Part shown: positions 39,664 through 49,799 of the stretch, one piece after another
Numbering within the stretch: position 1 is the stretch's first letter
How the letters are laid out: each line of letters begins with the position of its first letter
From: Pseudomonas grimontii
GTDB lineage: Bacteria > Pseudomonadota > Gammaproteobacteria > Pseudomonadales > Pseudomonadaceae
DNA: 64,000 nucleotides
NCBI RefSeq assembly: GCF_007858185.1
Contig: NZ_VFES01000006.1
Coordinates: forward strand, 1-64,000
Direction of reading: 5' to 3'
Made by a program: the position numbers and the translations under genes
The notes under the pieces: generated by a model
Database searches by the model: none
Seen by the model: only the letters and a program-made list of their open reading frames with translations
What the model was told of the DNA's origin: nothing

Positions 39664-40476
39664 TTAGTTGCCTCCAAAGATACGCTCGAAGAATCCCTTC
39701 TTCTTAACATCGAGGAAGCGATGTTCCACGGTCTTGCCCAGCAAGCGATCAACCGCATCGCTGTACGCCTGGCCGGCGTCGCTCTGGTCGTCAAGAATCA
39801 CCGGGACGCCCTGGTTGGAAGCCTTCAGCACCGCCTGGGATTCCGGGATCACGCCCAGCAGGGTCACTGCGAGGATGTCCTTGACGTCTTCAACACCGAG
39901 CATTTCGCCGTTGCTGACGCGCTCAGGGTTGTAGCGGGTGAGCAACAGGTGTTCCTTGATCGGGTCCTGGCCTTCCTCGGCGCGCTTGGACTTGCTGGCC
40001 AACAGGCCGAGCATGCGGTCCGAGTCGCGTACCGACGACACTTCCGGGTTGGTCACCACGATGGCTTCATCGGCGAAGTACATCGCCAGGTGAGCACCGG
40101 TTTCGATACCGGCCGGGGAGTCGCACACCACGAATTCGAAGGTTTCCTTCAGTTCGGCAAGAACCTTGCCTACGCCTTCTTTGGTCAGCGCATCTTTGTC
40201 GCGGGTCTGGCTGGCGGCCAGTACGTACAGGTTCTCAAGGCGCTTGTCCTTGATCAGGGCCTGCTGCAGGTTGGCTTCGCCGTTGACCACGTTGACGAAG
40301 TCGTACACCACGCGGCGTTCGCAGCCCATGATCAGGTCGAGGTTACGCAAACCGACGTCGAAGTCGACGATGACTGTCTTGTGGCCGCGCAAAGCGAGGC
40401 CGGTACCGATAGCGGCGCTGGTGGTGGTCTTACCCACACCACCCTTGCCGGATGTAACCACGAGAATCTTGGCCAA
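39664..40476 (-). CDS. minD: Septum-site determining ATPase MinD
   Basis: 270 aa. The deviant Walker A motif SGKGGVGKTTTSAAIG is at the start, Switch II DSPAGIE near residue 120 and an amphipathic membrane-targeting helix (KKKGFFERIFGG) at the C-terminus. It recruits MinC to the membrane to block septation at the poles. It lies 200 bp behind minC and directly before minE. Confidence 0.98.
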   Translation of the reverse strand: MAKILVVTSGKGGVGKTTTSAAIGTGLALRGHKTVIVDFDVGLRNLDLIMGCERRVVYDFVNVVNGEANLQQALIKDKRLENLYVLAASQTRDKDALTKEGVGKVLAELKETFEFVVCDSPAGIETGAHLAMYFADEAIVVTNPEVSSVRDSDRMLGLLASKSKRAEEGQDPIKEHLLLTRYNPERVSNGEMLGVEDVKDILAVTLLGVIPESQAVLKASNQGVPVILDDQSDAGQAYSDAVDRLLGKTVEHRFLDVKKKGFFERIFGGN

Positions 40477-40676
40477 GGTGTTTCACCCCTAAGGAAAAAG
40501 GACTTTTCAGTCCCTGAAAAACATCTCTTGGAACTCGCCGCAGGCGGACAGCCTTTGTAGGAAAAAGACGGGTTTTCGCAGGAAAAACGCCAACCTTCAT
40601 GTATTCCTACGCAAGTAATGCCAGTTTCGCTGTGCTATCAGAGTCTAGAGATGCTTGGAAAATGCGGCAGTATCCG

Positions 40677-41414
40677 TTAAAGACGGATGATGTTCAACAC
40701 ATCGCCCGACAGGCTGACCTGCACCGCGGCCCCCCACAGCGGATCACGGCGCAAATCTTCTGAAACCTTGTACTGGCCTGCGATGGACACTAGCTCAGCG
40801 GTCAATTGCTGGCAAAAAATGCGGGCCTTGGTATCACCCTTGATGCCGGCGAGGGCACGTCCGCGCATCGGGCCGTATACATGGATGTTGCCATCGGCGA
40901 GAAGTTCCGCGCCGGGACTGACCGAGGCGATCACCACCAGGTCGCCGCCCTGGGCGTAAATCTGCTGCCCGCCGCGTACGGGCGTGGTGATTATCTTTGT
41001 AGGCTTGATCGTAGGTTCCGGTGGTTTTTCCGGTTTTTTCGCCACCTCTCCGACCAAAGGTTCCAGTGGACGCTCACGCGCGCCAGACGGCGGCAGTACT
41101 GGCAGTTCAATGGCGATGGCTGCGGCAATGTCTTCGATACGGCTGGCGCGAATCGCCAGGGTCCGCAGGCCATGGGAGCGGCACACACGCATCAGGCCGG
41201 GCAGGTCGATGACGCCTTGGCCGGCCGGCAGTTTATCCAGGGCCAGTACCAGCGGGGCGTTGTTGAAGAAGTTTGGCGCCAGGGCAACCTTGGCGGCGAG
41301 CTGGCGGTCCAGGGCGTCGAGGTCGTTGCGGGCCAGTTCCAGCACGGTGATGGCGAGCATGCTGCCTTTCAGCTGGAACACGGGATCTTGGTCTAGCGGT
41401 TCGGTTTGGCTCAT
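40677..41414 (-). CDS. minC: Septum inhibitor MinC
   Basis: 245 aa from the ATG at 41414 ([17 protein letters not shown]); a GTG at 41438 would add 8 residues, and neither has a good ribosome site. An N-terminal MinC domain (about 12-95) is joined by a Pro/Lys-rich linker to the C-terminal beta-helix with [14 protein letters not shown] and [10 protein letters not shown], which binds MinD and FtsZ. It is divergent from lpxL. Confidence 0.94.
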   Translation of the reverse strand: MSQTEPLDQDPVFQLKGSMLAITVLELARNDLDALDRQLAAKVALAPNFFNNAPLVLALDKLPAGQGVIDLPGLMRVCRSHGLRTLAIRASRIEDIAAAIAIELPVLPPSGARERPLEPLVGEVAKKPEKPPEPTIKPTKIITTPVRGGQQIYAQGGDLVVIASVSPGAELLADGNIHVYGPMRGRALAGIKGDTKARIFCQQLTAELVSIAGQYKVSEDLRRDPLWGAAVQVSLSGDVLNIIRL

Positions 41415-41533
41415 GGTCGGCAAAAAGCGGCTTGTCACGAAAAGTGTCGAGACTTATAACGAGAACACTCACTGGCCGCAAGCCGAGTCGAACCGTTGTA
41501 GAATGCGCGGCCCTGTCTTTCCCGGAATCTGTA

Positions 41534-42469
41534 ATGGATCGCCCGCGTTTTCGAGCTGTATTTTTTCACCCGCGCTTTTGGCTGTTATGGCTGGGACTCG
41601 GCCTGCTGTGGCTGGTCACCCAACTGCCGTACCGCGCGCTGCTGACCATTGGTCGCCTGCTGGGTGCGGGCATGTACCGAGTGGCCGGTGAACGTCGCCG
41701 CATCGCCGCACGCAACCTGGAACTGTGCTTCCCGGAAAAATCCGCCGCAGAGCGCAAGAAGCTGCTCAAGGAAAACTTTGCCTCCACCGGCATCGCCTTC
41801 TTTGAAATGGCCATGAGCTGGTGGTGGTCGCGCCAGCGCCTGGCGCGCCTGGCCCATGTCGAAGGCCTGGAGCACCTCAAGCAGGCCCAACTGGATGGCA
41901 AGGGCGTGATCCTCATGGCCCTGCACTTCACCACCCTGGAAATCGGCGCGGCCTTGCTGGGGCAGAAGCACACCATCGATGGCATGTACCGCGAGCACGG
42001 CAACCCGCTGTTCGACTTTATCCAGCGCCGTGGCCGCGAGCGGCATAACCTCGATTCCCTGGCGGTCGAGCGCGAAGACGTGCGCGGTATGCTCAAACTG
42101 CTGCGCGCCGGTCGCGCCATCTGGTATGCGCCGGACCAGGACTACGGCGCCAAGCAGAGTATCTTCGTGCCGCTGTTCGGCATCCAGGCCGCCACCGTGC
42201 CCGCTACCAGCAAGTTCGCCAAGCTGGGCAAGGCGCTGGTGGTGCCGTTCACCCAGCAGCGCCTGGCGGACGGCAGCGGTTACCGCCTGGTGATCCACCC
42301 GCCGTTGACCGACTTCCCGGGCGAAAGCGATGAGGTCGACTGCCTGCGTATCAACCAGTGGGTCGAAGCTTCGGTGCGCGAGTGCCCCGAGCAATACCTG
42401 TGGACCCACCGCCGCTTCAAGAGCCGGCCCCCGGGCGAACCCAAGCTGTACGAAAAACGCCGTCGCTAA
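41534..42469 (+). CDS. lpxL: Lipid A acyltransferase, LpxL/HtrB type
   Basis: 311 aa from the ATG at 41534. One N-terminal membrane helix (about 15-32) is followed by an LPLAT domain: catalytic HFTTLE near residue 137 and the acceptor loop PDQDYGAKQSIFVPLFGI. It adds a secondary laurate-type chain to the lipid A precursor at the cytoplasmic face of the inner membrane. It is followed after 29 bp by a patatin gene. Confidence 0.92.
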   Translation: MDRPRFRAVFFHPRFWLLWLGLGLLWLVTQLPYRALLTIGRLLGAGMYRVAGERRRIAARNLELCFPEKSAAERKKLLKENFASTGIAFFEMAMSWWWSRQRLARLAHVEGLEHLKQAQLDGKGVILMALHFTTLEIGAALLGQKHTIDGMYREHGNPLFDFIQRRGRERHNLDSLAVEREDVRGMLKLLRAGRAIWYAPDQDYGAKQSIFVPLFGIQAATVPATSKFAKLGKALVVPFTQQRLADGSGYRLVIHPPLTDFPGESDEVDCLRINQWVEASVRECPEQYLWTHRRFKSRPPGEPKLYEKRRR

Positions 42470-42498
42470 GACCGACTTCCCCCCTATGGAGTGACGCA

Positions 42499-43647
42499 AT
42501 GCGCCCAGCTGAACCGGTTACAGGCTTGATTCTTTCCGGCGGTGGGGCGCGAGCGGCGTATCAGGTGGGGGTATTGGCGGCGATTGCCGAGCTGTTGCCG
42601 CCAGGGGCACCCAACCCCTTTCCGGTGATCGTCGGCACCTCTGCCGGCGCGATCAATGCGGTGACCCTGGCCAGCGGCGCCATGGACTTCACTGCCGCTA
42701 TCGGGCGCCTTACGGCCTTCTGGCAGGGCTTTCGCAGCCATCTGGTGTTGCGCAGTGATTGGCCTGGGGTGATCCGCCAGGCGAGCCGCTTCCTTATCCA
42801 CAGCCTGCTGGGCATCGGCGCCCAGGTGCCGGTGGCGTTGCTCAATAGCTCACCGTTGCGCGACCTGCTGCTCGAGCGGTTGAACCTCGATGGCATCGAC
42901 GAAGCTATCCGCCACAAGCATCTGCACGCCGTGGCGGTGACGGCCTTCGGCTACGAATCCGGGCAGGCGGTGACCTTCTATCAAGGCGGCGGCACCATCG
43001 ACGCCTGGTTGCGCCATCGACGTATCGGCGTACCGACGCAACTGACGGTTGAACACCTGCTGGCCAGTTCGGCGATCCCCTTGCTGTTTGCCCCGGTGAA
43101 ACTCGACCAGGAATATTTCGGTGACGGCGCGGTGCGCCAATCCGCGCCCATCAGCCCGGCGCTGCACCTGGGGGCGACCCGCGTGCTGGTGGTGGGCGTC
43201 AGCGGCAACCCACGAGGCAATGAGCCGGCGGTGCAACGTACCTACACCGGGCAGGAACCGACCCTGGCCCAGATCGGTGGGCATATGCTCAACAGCACGT
43301 TCATCGACAGCCTGGAAAGCGATATCGAACTGCTGGAGCGTCTGAACCAGTTCAGCCATCACCAGCCCGCCGACAGCGCGGCCCGTGGCCTGGCACCGGT
43401 GGAAGTGCTGGTGATTGCGCCAAGCCAGCCGATCGACGAAATCGCGGCAAGGCATCGGCAGGAATTGCCGGCGGCGTTGCGGTTGTTCCTGCGTGGGCCG
43501 GGGGCGACCAAGACGAGCGGGGCGGGGGTGTTGAGTTACTTGTTGTTCGAGGCGGGGTATTGCAGCGAGTTGATCGAGTTGGGCAGGAAAGATGCGCTGG
43601 CCAAGCGTGAAGAGATCACCCGGTTCCTGGGCCTGCCGACTATCTGA
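42499..43647 (+). CDS. Patatin-like phospholipase family protein
   Basis: 382 aa from the ATG at 42499 behind a GGAG site. The oxyanion loop GGGARAAYQVG is near residue 14, the nucleophile in GTSAGAINAVT near 51 and the partner Asp in FGDGAVRQ near 212, so the catalytic Ser-Asp dyad is intact. No signal peptide or membrane segment is seen, so it should act in the cytoplasm on phospholipid or acyl esters. Being 29 bp behind lpxL it is probably co-transcribed with it. Confidence 0.9.
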   Translation: MRPAEPVTGLILSGGGARAAYQVGVLAAIAELLPPGAPNPFPVIVGTSAGAINAVTLASGAMDFTAAIGRLTAFWQGFRSHLVLRSDWPGVIRQASRFLIHSLLGIGAQVPVALLNSSPLRDLLLERLNLDGIDEAIRHKHLHAVAVTAFGYESGQAVTFYQGGGTIDAWLRHRRIGVPTQLTVEHLLASSAIPLLFAPVKLDQEYFGDGAVRQSAPISPALHLGATRVLVVGVSGNPRGNEPAVQRTYTGQEPTLAQIGGHMLNSTFIDSLESDIELLERLNQFSHHQPADSAARGLAPVEVLVIAPSQPIDEIAARHRQELPAALRLFLRGPGATKTSGAGVLSYLLFEAGYCSELIELGRKDALAKREEITRFLGLPTI

Positions 43648-43648
43648 A

Positions 43649-43738
43649 TGTGGGAGGGGGCTTGCTCCCGATAGCAGTGTGTCAGTCAACAAATAGAGTG
43701 ACTGACACTTCGCTATCGGGAGCAAGCCCCCTCCCACA
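43649..43738. repeat. REPIN, GTGGGAGGGGGCTTGC class
   Basis: Near-perfect inverted pair of about 38 bp per arm at the convergent ends of the patatin and nucleoside channel genes. Confidence 0.9.
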
Positions 43739-43756
43739 TTTGTCTTGCAGTGGCTT

Positions 43757-44542
43757 TTAGAAGTGATACTTGACCAGGAAGCTCGCCGTGTCCTGGTTCG
43801 TCTTGAACGCGCCCGAATCCTCGATCCCGTACTTGTTCTTCCAGTAGTCGTATTCAAACCCCACATACAACTGCTTGTCGCCCCAATGCAGCGCCTTGCC
43901 CAGGTCGTATTTGACCTGCGGGTTGAAGTGCAGGTTGGCGTGGTAAGTGCCACGGGCGTTCTTGTCGTTGTCCACCACCCAATCCATAAAGCCGTCGATC
44001 AGGATGTCGGAGTTGCCCACGGGGAGGGTGTACGCCCATACCGGGGTGATCTGCCACACACCGTCACCCGGGCGATTGCCTTCGGTCTGGCGCTGGTAGA
44101 AGTTCAGCTGGAAGTAGTCGAAGCCCGGGACGTTCAGGTCAAAGCCAGGGCCGAGCAGGTACGACTCGTTATCGCCCTCGCCGAACTCATAGGTGAAGGC
44201 CAGCAACACATCCTTGATCGGGCCGAAGGACAGGTCCTGGTCAAAAATCTTACCGAACGACAGTCGCGGGCTGATCTCGCCGTAATACGTACTGGGGCCG
44301 ACGTTGCCGTCTTCCTTGCCGTTGTAAAAGATGCGGTCGACGAAGACGAAGTTGTCGCCGTACTTCCAGGCATCGGCATGTTCGAATGTGACGGTTTGCT
44401 GGATCTGTGGGTTGACGGTAAAGCTCTTGCCCCACAGATACGTCAGGCTGTTGTTCTGCCACTGCAACAAGTCACCGGCCACGGCCTGGCCGCCGGCCAG
44501 CAGGGATCCCGCCAGCATCAGGCCTTTGAACATAGGTTTCAT
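43757..44542 (-). CDS. Tsx/OmpK-type nucleoside channel, outer membrane
   Basis: 261 aa. A signal peptide (about 1-23, ending AVA) precedes a beta-barrel of alternating strands ending in phenylalanine (LVKYHF), as expected for outer-membrane export. The length and the TYYGEISPRLSFGK and DFFQ-like strand pattern fit the nucleoside-specific channel family. It probably lets nucleosides or purines into the periplasm. It reads in the same direction as the purine/urate genes next to it, but 230 bp behind uacT. Confidence 0.82.
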   Translation of the reverse strand: MKPMFKGLMLAGSLLAGGQAVAGDLLQWQNNSLTYLWGKSFTVNPQIQQTVTFEHADAWKYGDNFVFVDRIFYNGKEDGNVGPSTYYGEISPRLSFGKIFDQDLSFGPIKDVLLAFTYEFGEGDNESYLLGPGFDLNVPGFDYFQLNFYQRQTEGNRPGDGVWQITPVWAYTLPVGNSDILIDGFMDWVVDNDKNARGTYHANLHFNPQVKYDLGKALHWGDKQLYVGFEYDYWKNKYGIEDSGAFKTNQDTASFLVKYHF

Positions 44543-44773
44543 TCGGTTGCTCCCGAGTTAAAGTTTTATGGTTTTTCTTCTACGCAGACGCTCTGGTGCG
44601 GCGCCTTTGGGTGGTAATAAAAGTGGTCTGAATGGTCAGCTTTATTGCTACAGCAAGACCCGCGCCAAGGCGGTAAACAACCGTCGATTCAAGCGGGCGC
44701 GGAGAATACTGGCTCCCACGTCAGGGCTCAAGTGCGCCGTTACAGCGCGCACAGGGCGACAATGGGGCATGCG

Positions 44774-46123
44774 TCAGGTGTGTGCGGGGCCGACTACAGG
44801 GCGTTCAGCACCGCCGAGGATGTTGAACAGGATATTCAGCGATAGCGCGCTGAGGGTTGCCATGGCGATGCCGCTGTGGGTGATCGGGCTCATCCACAGT
44901 GGCAACTGTGCGAAGAACTCCGGGCGTACTACCGGGATCAGGCCCATGCCGATGCTCACTGCCACCAGTAACTGATTGCGACGGTCGGCGATGTCGGCTT
45001 CCTGGAGGATCTTGATGCCGGTGGCCGCCACCATGCCGAACATGGCAATCGCCGCACCACCGAGCACCGCCGGAGGAATCGACGCCACCAGGTACGCGGC
45101 CTTGGGCAACAGACTGAGCACAATCAGAAAGGCACCGGCCATGATTGTCACTGAGCGGCAACGCACGCCGGTCATCTGCACCAGGCCGATGTTCTGCGCG
45201 AAGGAGGAGTGCGTGAAGGTGTTGAAGAAACCGGCGAAGAACGATGCACCGGCATCACACAGCAAGCCACGGCGCAGCATTTTCGGCGTGACGTCCTGGC
45301 CGGTGATCTTGCCCAGCGCAAGGAACATCCCGGTGGATTCGACAAAGATGATCACCACCACCAGGCACATCGACAGGATCGGCGCCAACTCGAACGTCGG
45401 CATGCCGAAGTGCAGCGGCGTCACCACTTGTACCCACGGTGCCTGGGCCAGGCCGCTGAGGTCGACCATGCCGATGGCGCCGCACAAGGCGTAACCCAGG
45501 CCCATGCCAATCAGCACTGAGATATTCACCCAGAAACCGTGCATGAAGCGGTTGATCAGCAGGATGGTGGCCAGTACCAGGGCGGCAATCGCCAGGTAAA
45601 TCGGTGAGCCGAAGGTGGCCGCCGCGCTGCCGCCACCGGCCCAGTTCACGGCCACCGGGAACAGCGACAGGCCGATGGCGGTGATCACGGTGCCGGTCAC
45701 CAACGGCGGGAAGAAGCGCACGACCTTGGACATGAACGGCGCGATCAGCATGCCGAAGAACCCGGCGGCGATGGTGGCGCCGAAGATGCCCTGCAAGCCG
45801 ATACCGGGCATGCCCGCCATGGCGACCATACTGCCGACGGCGGCGAAACTGGCGCCCATCATCACCGGCATGCGGATGCCCACCGGGCCTATGCCGAAGG
45901 ACTGCACCAGGGTGGCGATACCGGCTACCAGCAGGTCGGCGTTGATCAGAAAAGCGATTTCTTCACGGCTCAGGCCCGCGGCCTGGCCAATGATCAGGGG
46001 GACGGCGACGGCGCCGCCGTACATCAGCAAGACGTGTTGCAGGCCTACCAGAATCAGTTGCAAGAGGGGCAGCCGCACCATGGCGGGCGCGGCAGGAATC
46101 TGCGGTTCGACTAACTCGGTCAT
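44774..46123 (-). CDS. uacT: NCS2 family urate/xanthine permease
   Basis: 449 aa from the ATG at 46123, 7 nt behind GAGG. About 14 transmembrane helices with the NCS2 signatures: QHVLLMYGGAVAVPLI near the start, FVESTGMFLALGKITG and the NTFTHSSFAQNIGLVQMTG motif. Its position beside puuD, allA, alc, uraD and puuE points to urate as main substrate; xanthine is also possible. It sits in the inner membrane and moves substrate with protons. Confidence 0.85.
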   Translation of the reverse strand: MTELVEPQIPAAPAMVRLPLLQLILVGLQHVLLMYGGAVAVPLIIGQAAGLSREEIAFLINADLLVAGIATLVQSFGIGPVGIRMPVMMGASFAAVGSMVAMAGMPGIGLQGIFGATIAAGFFGMLIAPFMSKVVRFFPPLVTGTVITAIGLSLFPVAVNWAGGGSAAATFGSPIYLAIAALVLATILLINRFMHGFWVNISVLIGMGLGYALCGAIGMVDLSGLAQAPWVQVVTPLHFGMPTFELAPILSMCLVVVIIFVESTGMFLALGKITGQDVTPKMLRRGLLCDAGASFFAGFFNTFTHSSFAQNIGLVQMTGVRCRSVTIMAGAFLIVLSLLPKAAYLVASIPPAVLGGAAIAMFGMVAATGIKILQEADIADRRNQLLVAVSIGMGLIPVVRPEFFAQLPLWMSPITHSGIAMATLSALSLNILFNILGGAERPVVGPAHT

Positions 46124-46210
46124 GCAACACCTCGGATCTTTTTTATTTTTGTGTTGTTTGGCATTCAATTGCCGGGTGCAACTCAATCTTCAAAACACTG
46201 CATGTTCAAA

Positions 46211-46300
46211 TGTGGGAGGGGGCTTGCCCCCGATAGCGGAGTGTCATTCACAACATCATTGACTGAACTACAGCAATCGGGGGCAAGCCCCTTTCCACAT
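46211..46300. repeat. REPIN, GTGGGAGGGGGCTTGC class
   Basis: Inverted pair between uacT and puuD; one arm has a change (CCTTTCCACA) and is decaying. Confidence 0.85.
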
Positions 46301-46318
46301 TGGAACTATGTGAATCTG

Positions 46319-47605
46319 TTAGTTGGTACGCGCCCCCTGATTGATCCAGGTGCCAATCAAGTCCCGTTCCTGCTGGGTCATCTGGGTGATGTTGCCCAGC
46401 GGCATGATCTGGCTCGCCACGGCCTGCGCCTGGATACGCGCCGCCTGTTGCTGGATCTGCGCCGGAGTGTCGAACATCACGCCGGCCGGCGCGGTGCTGA
46501 ACAGCGGGCTGGTGGGCTTGGCCGAATGGCACACGGCGCAGCGTTCCTGGATCACCCCGTGGACCTTGTCGAAATCAATCGTCGCCTGGGCAGGCGCAGC
46601 TGCAGCAGGTTCGGTCGCAGCAGGCGCGGCGGGTTTCAAGCCACCGCCCAAGGCGGTTTCCGGCAACGGTTGGTACTCGATGGCCGCAGGTGCCTTGGCA
46701 ATCGGTTCGGCCGGCTTGGGCCCGGTCACATACGCCAGGCAAATCATGGCCAACGCACCCACCGGCAAGGTCCACGCATACTTCTGGCTGTTATGCCGAG
46801 TGTTGAAGTAGTGCCGCACCAACACCGCCGCCACCGCGATCCCGGCCAGGATCAGCCAGTTGTATTGGCTGCCGTAGGTGCTCGGGAAGTGGTTGCTGAT
46901 CATGATGAACAGTACCGGCAGGGTGAAGTAGTTGTTGTGCCGTGAACGCAGCAGACCCTTGGCCGGCAGGGTCGGGTCGGGCGTGCGGTTCTCGGCGATC
47001 GCCGCCACCAGCGCGCGCTGCGCCGGCATGATGATGCGGAACACGTTACCGACCATGATGGTGCCGATCACCGCACCCACGTGCAGGTACGCACCCCGGC
47101 CGCTGAACACTTTGCTGAAGCCGTACGCGGCGGCAATCAACAGCACGAACAGGATCAAGCCGAGCAGGGCAGGGCGTTTGCCCAGGGCCGAGTCGCAGAG
47201 GAAGGAGTAGATGAACCAGCCGGCGAACAGTGAGCCGATGCCCAGCAATACACCTTCGCTGCCACTGAGACTACTGCCGGGCGCGAGCAGGTACAGCGTC
47301 GGGTTGAGGTAGAACACCACGCACAGCAGCGCAACGCCCGACATCCAGGTGAAATAGGCTTCCCATTTGAACCAGTGCAGGTTGTCCGGCATGGTCGGCG
47401 GGGCCAGTTTGTATTTTTCCAGGTGGTAGATACCGCCACCGTGGATCGCCCACAAGTCACCGGACAGGCCGTCCTTGGGGTTGACGCGGTTGAGGTTGTT
47501 TTCCAGCCAGACGAAGTAGAACGAAGCGCCGATCCAGGCGACGCCAGTGATCATGTGAACCCAGCGCACGCTGAGGTTCAGCCATTCCAACAGATGTGCT
47601 TCCAC
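46319..47605 (-). CDS. puuD: Membrane urate oxidase PuuD with cytochrome c domain
   Basis: 428 aa. The N-terminal 290 residues contain eight or so transmembrane helices (DUF989-type) starting LSVRWVHMITGVAWIGASF. After a Pro/Ala-rich linker, a cytochrome c domain carries the haem motif CAVCH near residue 366 and the distal Met in IMPLGNIT. It oxidises urate to 5-hydroxyisourate and passes electrons to the respiratory chain, replacing oxygen-consuming uricase. It is part of the urate gene block. Confidence 0.93.
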   Translation of the reverse strand: MEAHLLEWLNLSVRWVHMITGVAWIGASFYFVWLENNLNRVNPKDGLSGDLWAIHGGGIYHLEKYKLAPPTMPDNLHWFKWEAYFTWMSGVALLCVVFYLNPTLYLLAPGSSLSGSEGVLLGIGSLFAGWFIYSFLCDSALGKRPALLGLILFVLLIAAAYGFSKVFSGRGAYLHVGAVIGTIMVGNVFRIIMPAQRALVAAIAENRTPDPTLPAKGLLRSRHNNYFTLPVLFIMISNHFPSTYGSQYNWLILAGIAVAAVLVRHYFNTRHNSQKYAWTLPVGALAMICLAYVTGPKPAEPIAKAPAAIEYQPLPETALGGGLKPAAPAATEPAAAAPAQATIDFDKVHGVIQERCAVCHSAKPTSPLFSTAPAGVMFDTPAQIQQQAARIQAQAVASQIMPLGNITQMTQQERDLIGTWINQGARTN

Positions 47606-47656
47606 AGTCTTTACCTCTCGCCTGTCACCCTTGTTGTCGGGTGATCCGGCCTTCTC

Positions 47657-48160
47657 TTATTGGTGGGGGGCGAGGATCAACCGCTCATCCTCTTTGAAAA
47701 AATGCTCATCGCAGTTATTGCCTGTGCCACTGCGATCAACCACCAGGAAGTCATCCCGCTTTTCGATCGTCAGCACCGGGTGGTGCCAGACGCCGCGATG
47801 GTAATTAATGCCCTGCCTGCCGTTGGTGACGAAGGCGCGGACCAAGCCTGATACAGGTGCATCGCCAAGTGGCGCGACCACGATCAGAAAGGGGTTGCCG
47901 AGCAGCGGAATGAACGCCTGGCTGCCCAGCGGGTGTCTCTCCAGCATGCACACGGTCAGCGGCATATCCAGCGCGTCTGCGCGGAAGATGCTGATGATCG
48001 CGTTGTCTTCAGGCTGTGCGGTTTCTACCGTTGCCAGCTTGTGAAAGCGCATGGTCGACCCGTTGTTGATCATGAAGTGATCGCTGCCCTCGGTTTCGAT
48101 AACGTCTCCGAAAGGGGCGAAGGCTTCTTTGGTCAGGGGTTCGATCATCAGTGTGCGCAT
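47657..48160 (-). CDS. allA: Ureidoglycolate lyase
   Basis: 167 aa from the ATG at 48160, giving the family start MRTLMIEPLTKEAFAPFGDVI. A cupin-like fold with the conserved GVWHHPVLTI and NYHRG region. It cleaves ureidoglycolate to glyoxylate and urea, the last step of this pathway. It lies between alc and puuD. Confidence 0.93.
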   Translation of the reverse strand: MRTLMIEPLTKEAFAPFGDVIETEGSDHFMINNGSTMRFHKLATVETAQPEDNAIISIFRADALDMPLTVCMLERHPLGSQAFIPLLGNPFLIVVAPLGDAPVSGLVRAFVTNGRQGINYHRGVWHHPVLTIEKRDDFLVVDRSGTGNNCDEHFFKEDERLILAPHQ

Positions 48161-48205
48161 GGCTGTCTTCTTATCCGGATTCTGTGTTGTGTCATTCAGT
48201 TCATG

Positions 48206-48232
48206 TGGCGAGCGGGGCAAGCCCGCTCGCCA
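48206..48232. repeat. REP-like hairpin GGCGAGCGGG...CCCGCTCGCC
   Basis: 11-bp perfect arms with a 5-nt loop between alc and allA. It is a third REP-like type, seen once here. Confidence 0.65.
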
Positions 48233-48246
48233 AAGGGGTTCACTGC

Positions 48247-49242
48247 TTACTTCGAAACTTTACCCAGTACACGCAGGCGGCTCACACCGCCATCCGGGAA
48301 CACGTTCAGGCGGATATGGGTGATCGGGCCCAGCGCCTTGATTTGCTCGGCAAACGTATGTTCTGCGTGCATTTCCAGTTTCTGCGCCGGCAGCAGTTCG
48401 CGCCAGAACAGCGATTGGGTTTCGATCTGGCTGTCGGTACCGCCCTTCACGAAGGCGCCCTGGATCGAGCAGGTGTCCGGGTAGTTGCCCTTGAAGTGCA
48501 GGGTGTCGACGATGATCTTCTCGATTTCGCCGGGGTGGCCCAGGGCGACGATCACCCAGTCATTGCCTGGCGTGCGACGACGGGCGGTTTCCCAGCCATC
48601 ACCCATGTTGACGCCACGGCCTGGGTTGAGAATGTTGCTCATGCGGCCGAAGTGTTCATCGGAACACGCCAGTGCGCGGCCACCGTTCAGTGCTGCCGCC
48701 AGGTCGATCTGTTCGTTGTCGCCCACTGCCGACCAGTCGCGGAACGGCACGCCGTATACACGCAGGCGGGCCACGCCGCCATCCGGGTAGATGTTGAAGC
48801 GCAGGTGGCTGAACGCCTGGTCGTTGCTGATCTCGTGGTAATGGTGGCTGTTGCCTTGCAACTCGACGGCCGACAGGACTTCTACCCATTGGGTGTTGTC
48901 GTCAGGCTCGCCCGAGGCCAGGAAGCAGGCTTCCAGGGACGCCGACGGCGGGTAGTTGCCGGTGAAGAATGAAGTGTCGATGTCCACGCCTTTGATCGAG
49001 CCCGGTACGCCCAGGCGGATCACTGCGCTGTCGTAGCCTTCGAAGCGCTTGCGGCGCGACTCCCAGCCGTCCATCCACTTGCCGTTGTCATCGAAAACGC
49101 CCTCCTTCCACACGGCCGGGGTCGGCTGGAACAGGCGGTTGGCGTCGGCGAACCAGTCATCCGTCACGGAGATGATCTTGGTGCCCAGGCGGGCGTCGGC
49201 CAGGTTGACGAACTTCTCGAAAGGTACGGGTTGCGCTTTCAT
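48247..49242 (-). CDS. alc: Allantoicase
   Basis: 331 aa from the ATG at 49242 ([20 protein letters not shown]); the longer frame upstream overlaps uraD and is not protein-like. Two copies of the allantoicase jelly-roll repeat are seen, each with an RLR-V-G-P/F-type end ([13 protein letters not shown] and SRLRVLGKV). It hydrolyses allantoate to ureidoglycolate and urea. It lies 41 bp behind uraD. Confidence 0.94.
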   Translation of the reverse strand: MKAQPVPFEKFVNLADARLGTKIISVTDDWFADANRLFQPTPAVWKEGVFDDNGKWMDGWESRRKRFEGYDSAVIRLGVPGSIKGVDIDTSFFTGNYPPSASLEACFLASGEPDDNTQWVEVLSAVELQGNSHHYHEISNDQAFSHLRFNIYPDGGVARLRVYGVPFRDWSAVGDNEQIDLAAALNGGRALACSDEHFGRMSNILNPGRGVNMGDGWETARRRTPGNDWVIVALGHPGEIEKIIVDTLHFKGNYPDTCSIQGAFVKGGTDSQIETQSLFWRELLPAQKLEMHAEHTFAEQIKALGPITHIRLNVFPDGGVSRLRVLGKVSK

Positions 49243-49283
49243 TCTTCTTGTCTGCCTTAAATAGAGTGGCTGGGGATGGTCGT

Positions 49284-49799
49284 TTAGAGGGTCAGTAAAC
49301 GAAACAACGCGATCTTGTTGATCTCGGCCAGCGCGCAGTTGAACTCGGTGTCTACCGAGTGGTGAATGCGCGTTTCGAACGCGGCGAGAATCTGGTGCCG
49401 GTTGCTGCCTTTTACCGCCATGATGAAGGGAAACTTGAACTTGGCCTTGTAGGCATCGTTCAGCTCGGTGAAGCGTGCGAACTCTTCGGCCGTGCATTGG
49501 TGAATCCCCGCGCCCGCTTGCTCATCGGTGCTGGCTTGGGTGAGTTGGCCCTGGACGGCAGCTTTGCCCGCCAGGTCCGGGTGAGCGTTGATCAATGCCA
49601 GCTGACTGGCGTGATCGGCGCTTAACAGGATGTCGCTCATGCGTTGATGCAGGGTTTCGATCTGGTCGATCGAGGCGTCCTGGCCCAGGTCATAGGCCTT
49701 TTCTGCCACCCATGGCGAATGTTCGTAGATGTCGGCGAAGGCCTGGACGAAGGCGTCGCGGCTCAAGGTCGAGGGCTTCAGGGTTTGGAAAGCAGTCAT
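49284..49799 (-). CDS. uraD: OHCU decarboxylase
   Basis: 171 aa. Family features: [12 protein letters not shown] near residue 33, [12 protein letters not shown] with the catalytic His and [21 protein letters not shown]. It turns OHCU into (S)-allantoin. Its start overlaps puuE by 4 bp, so it is translationally coupled. Confidence 0.95.
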   Translation of the reverse strand: MTAFQTLKPSTLSRDAFVQAFADIYEHSPWVAEKAYDLGQDASIDQIETLHQRMSDILLSADHASQLALINAHPDLAGKAAVQGQLTQASTDEQAGAGIHQCTAEEFARFTELNDAYKAKFKFPFIMAVKGSNRHQILAAFETRIHHSVDTEFNCALAEINKIALFRLLTL

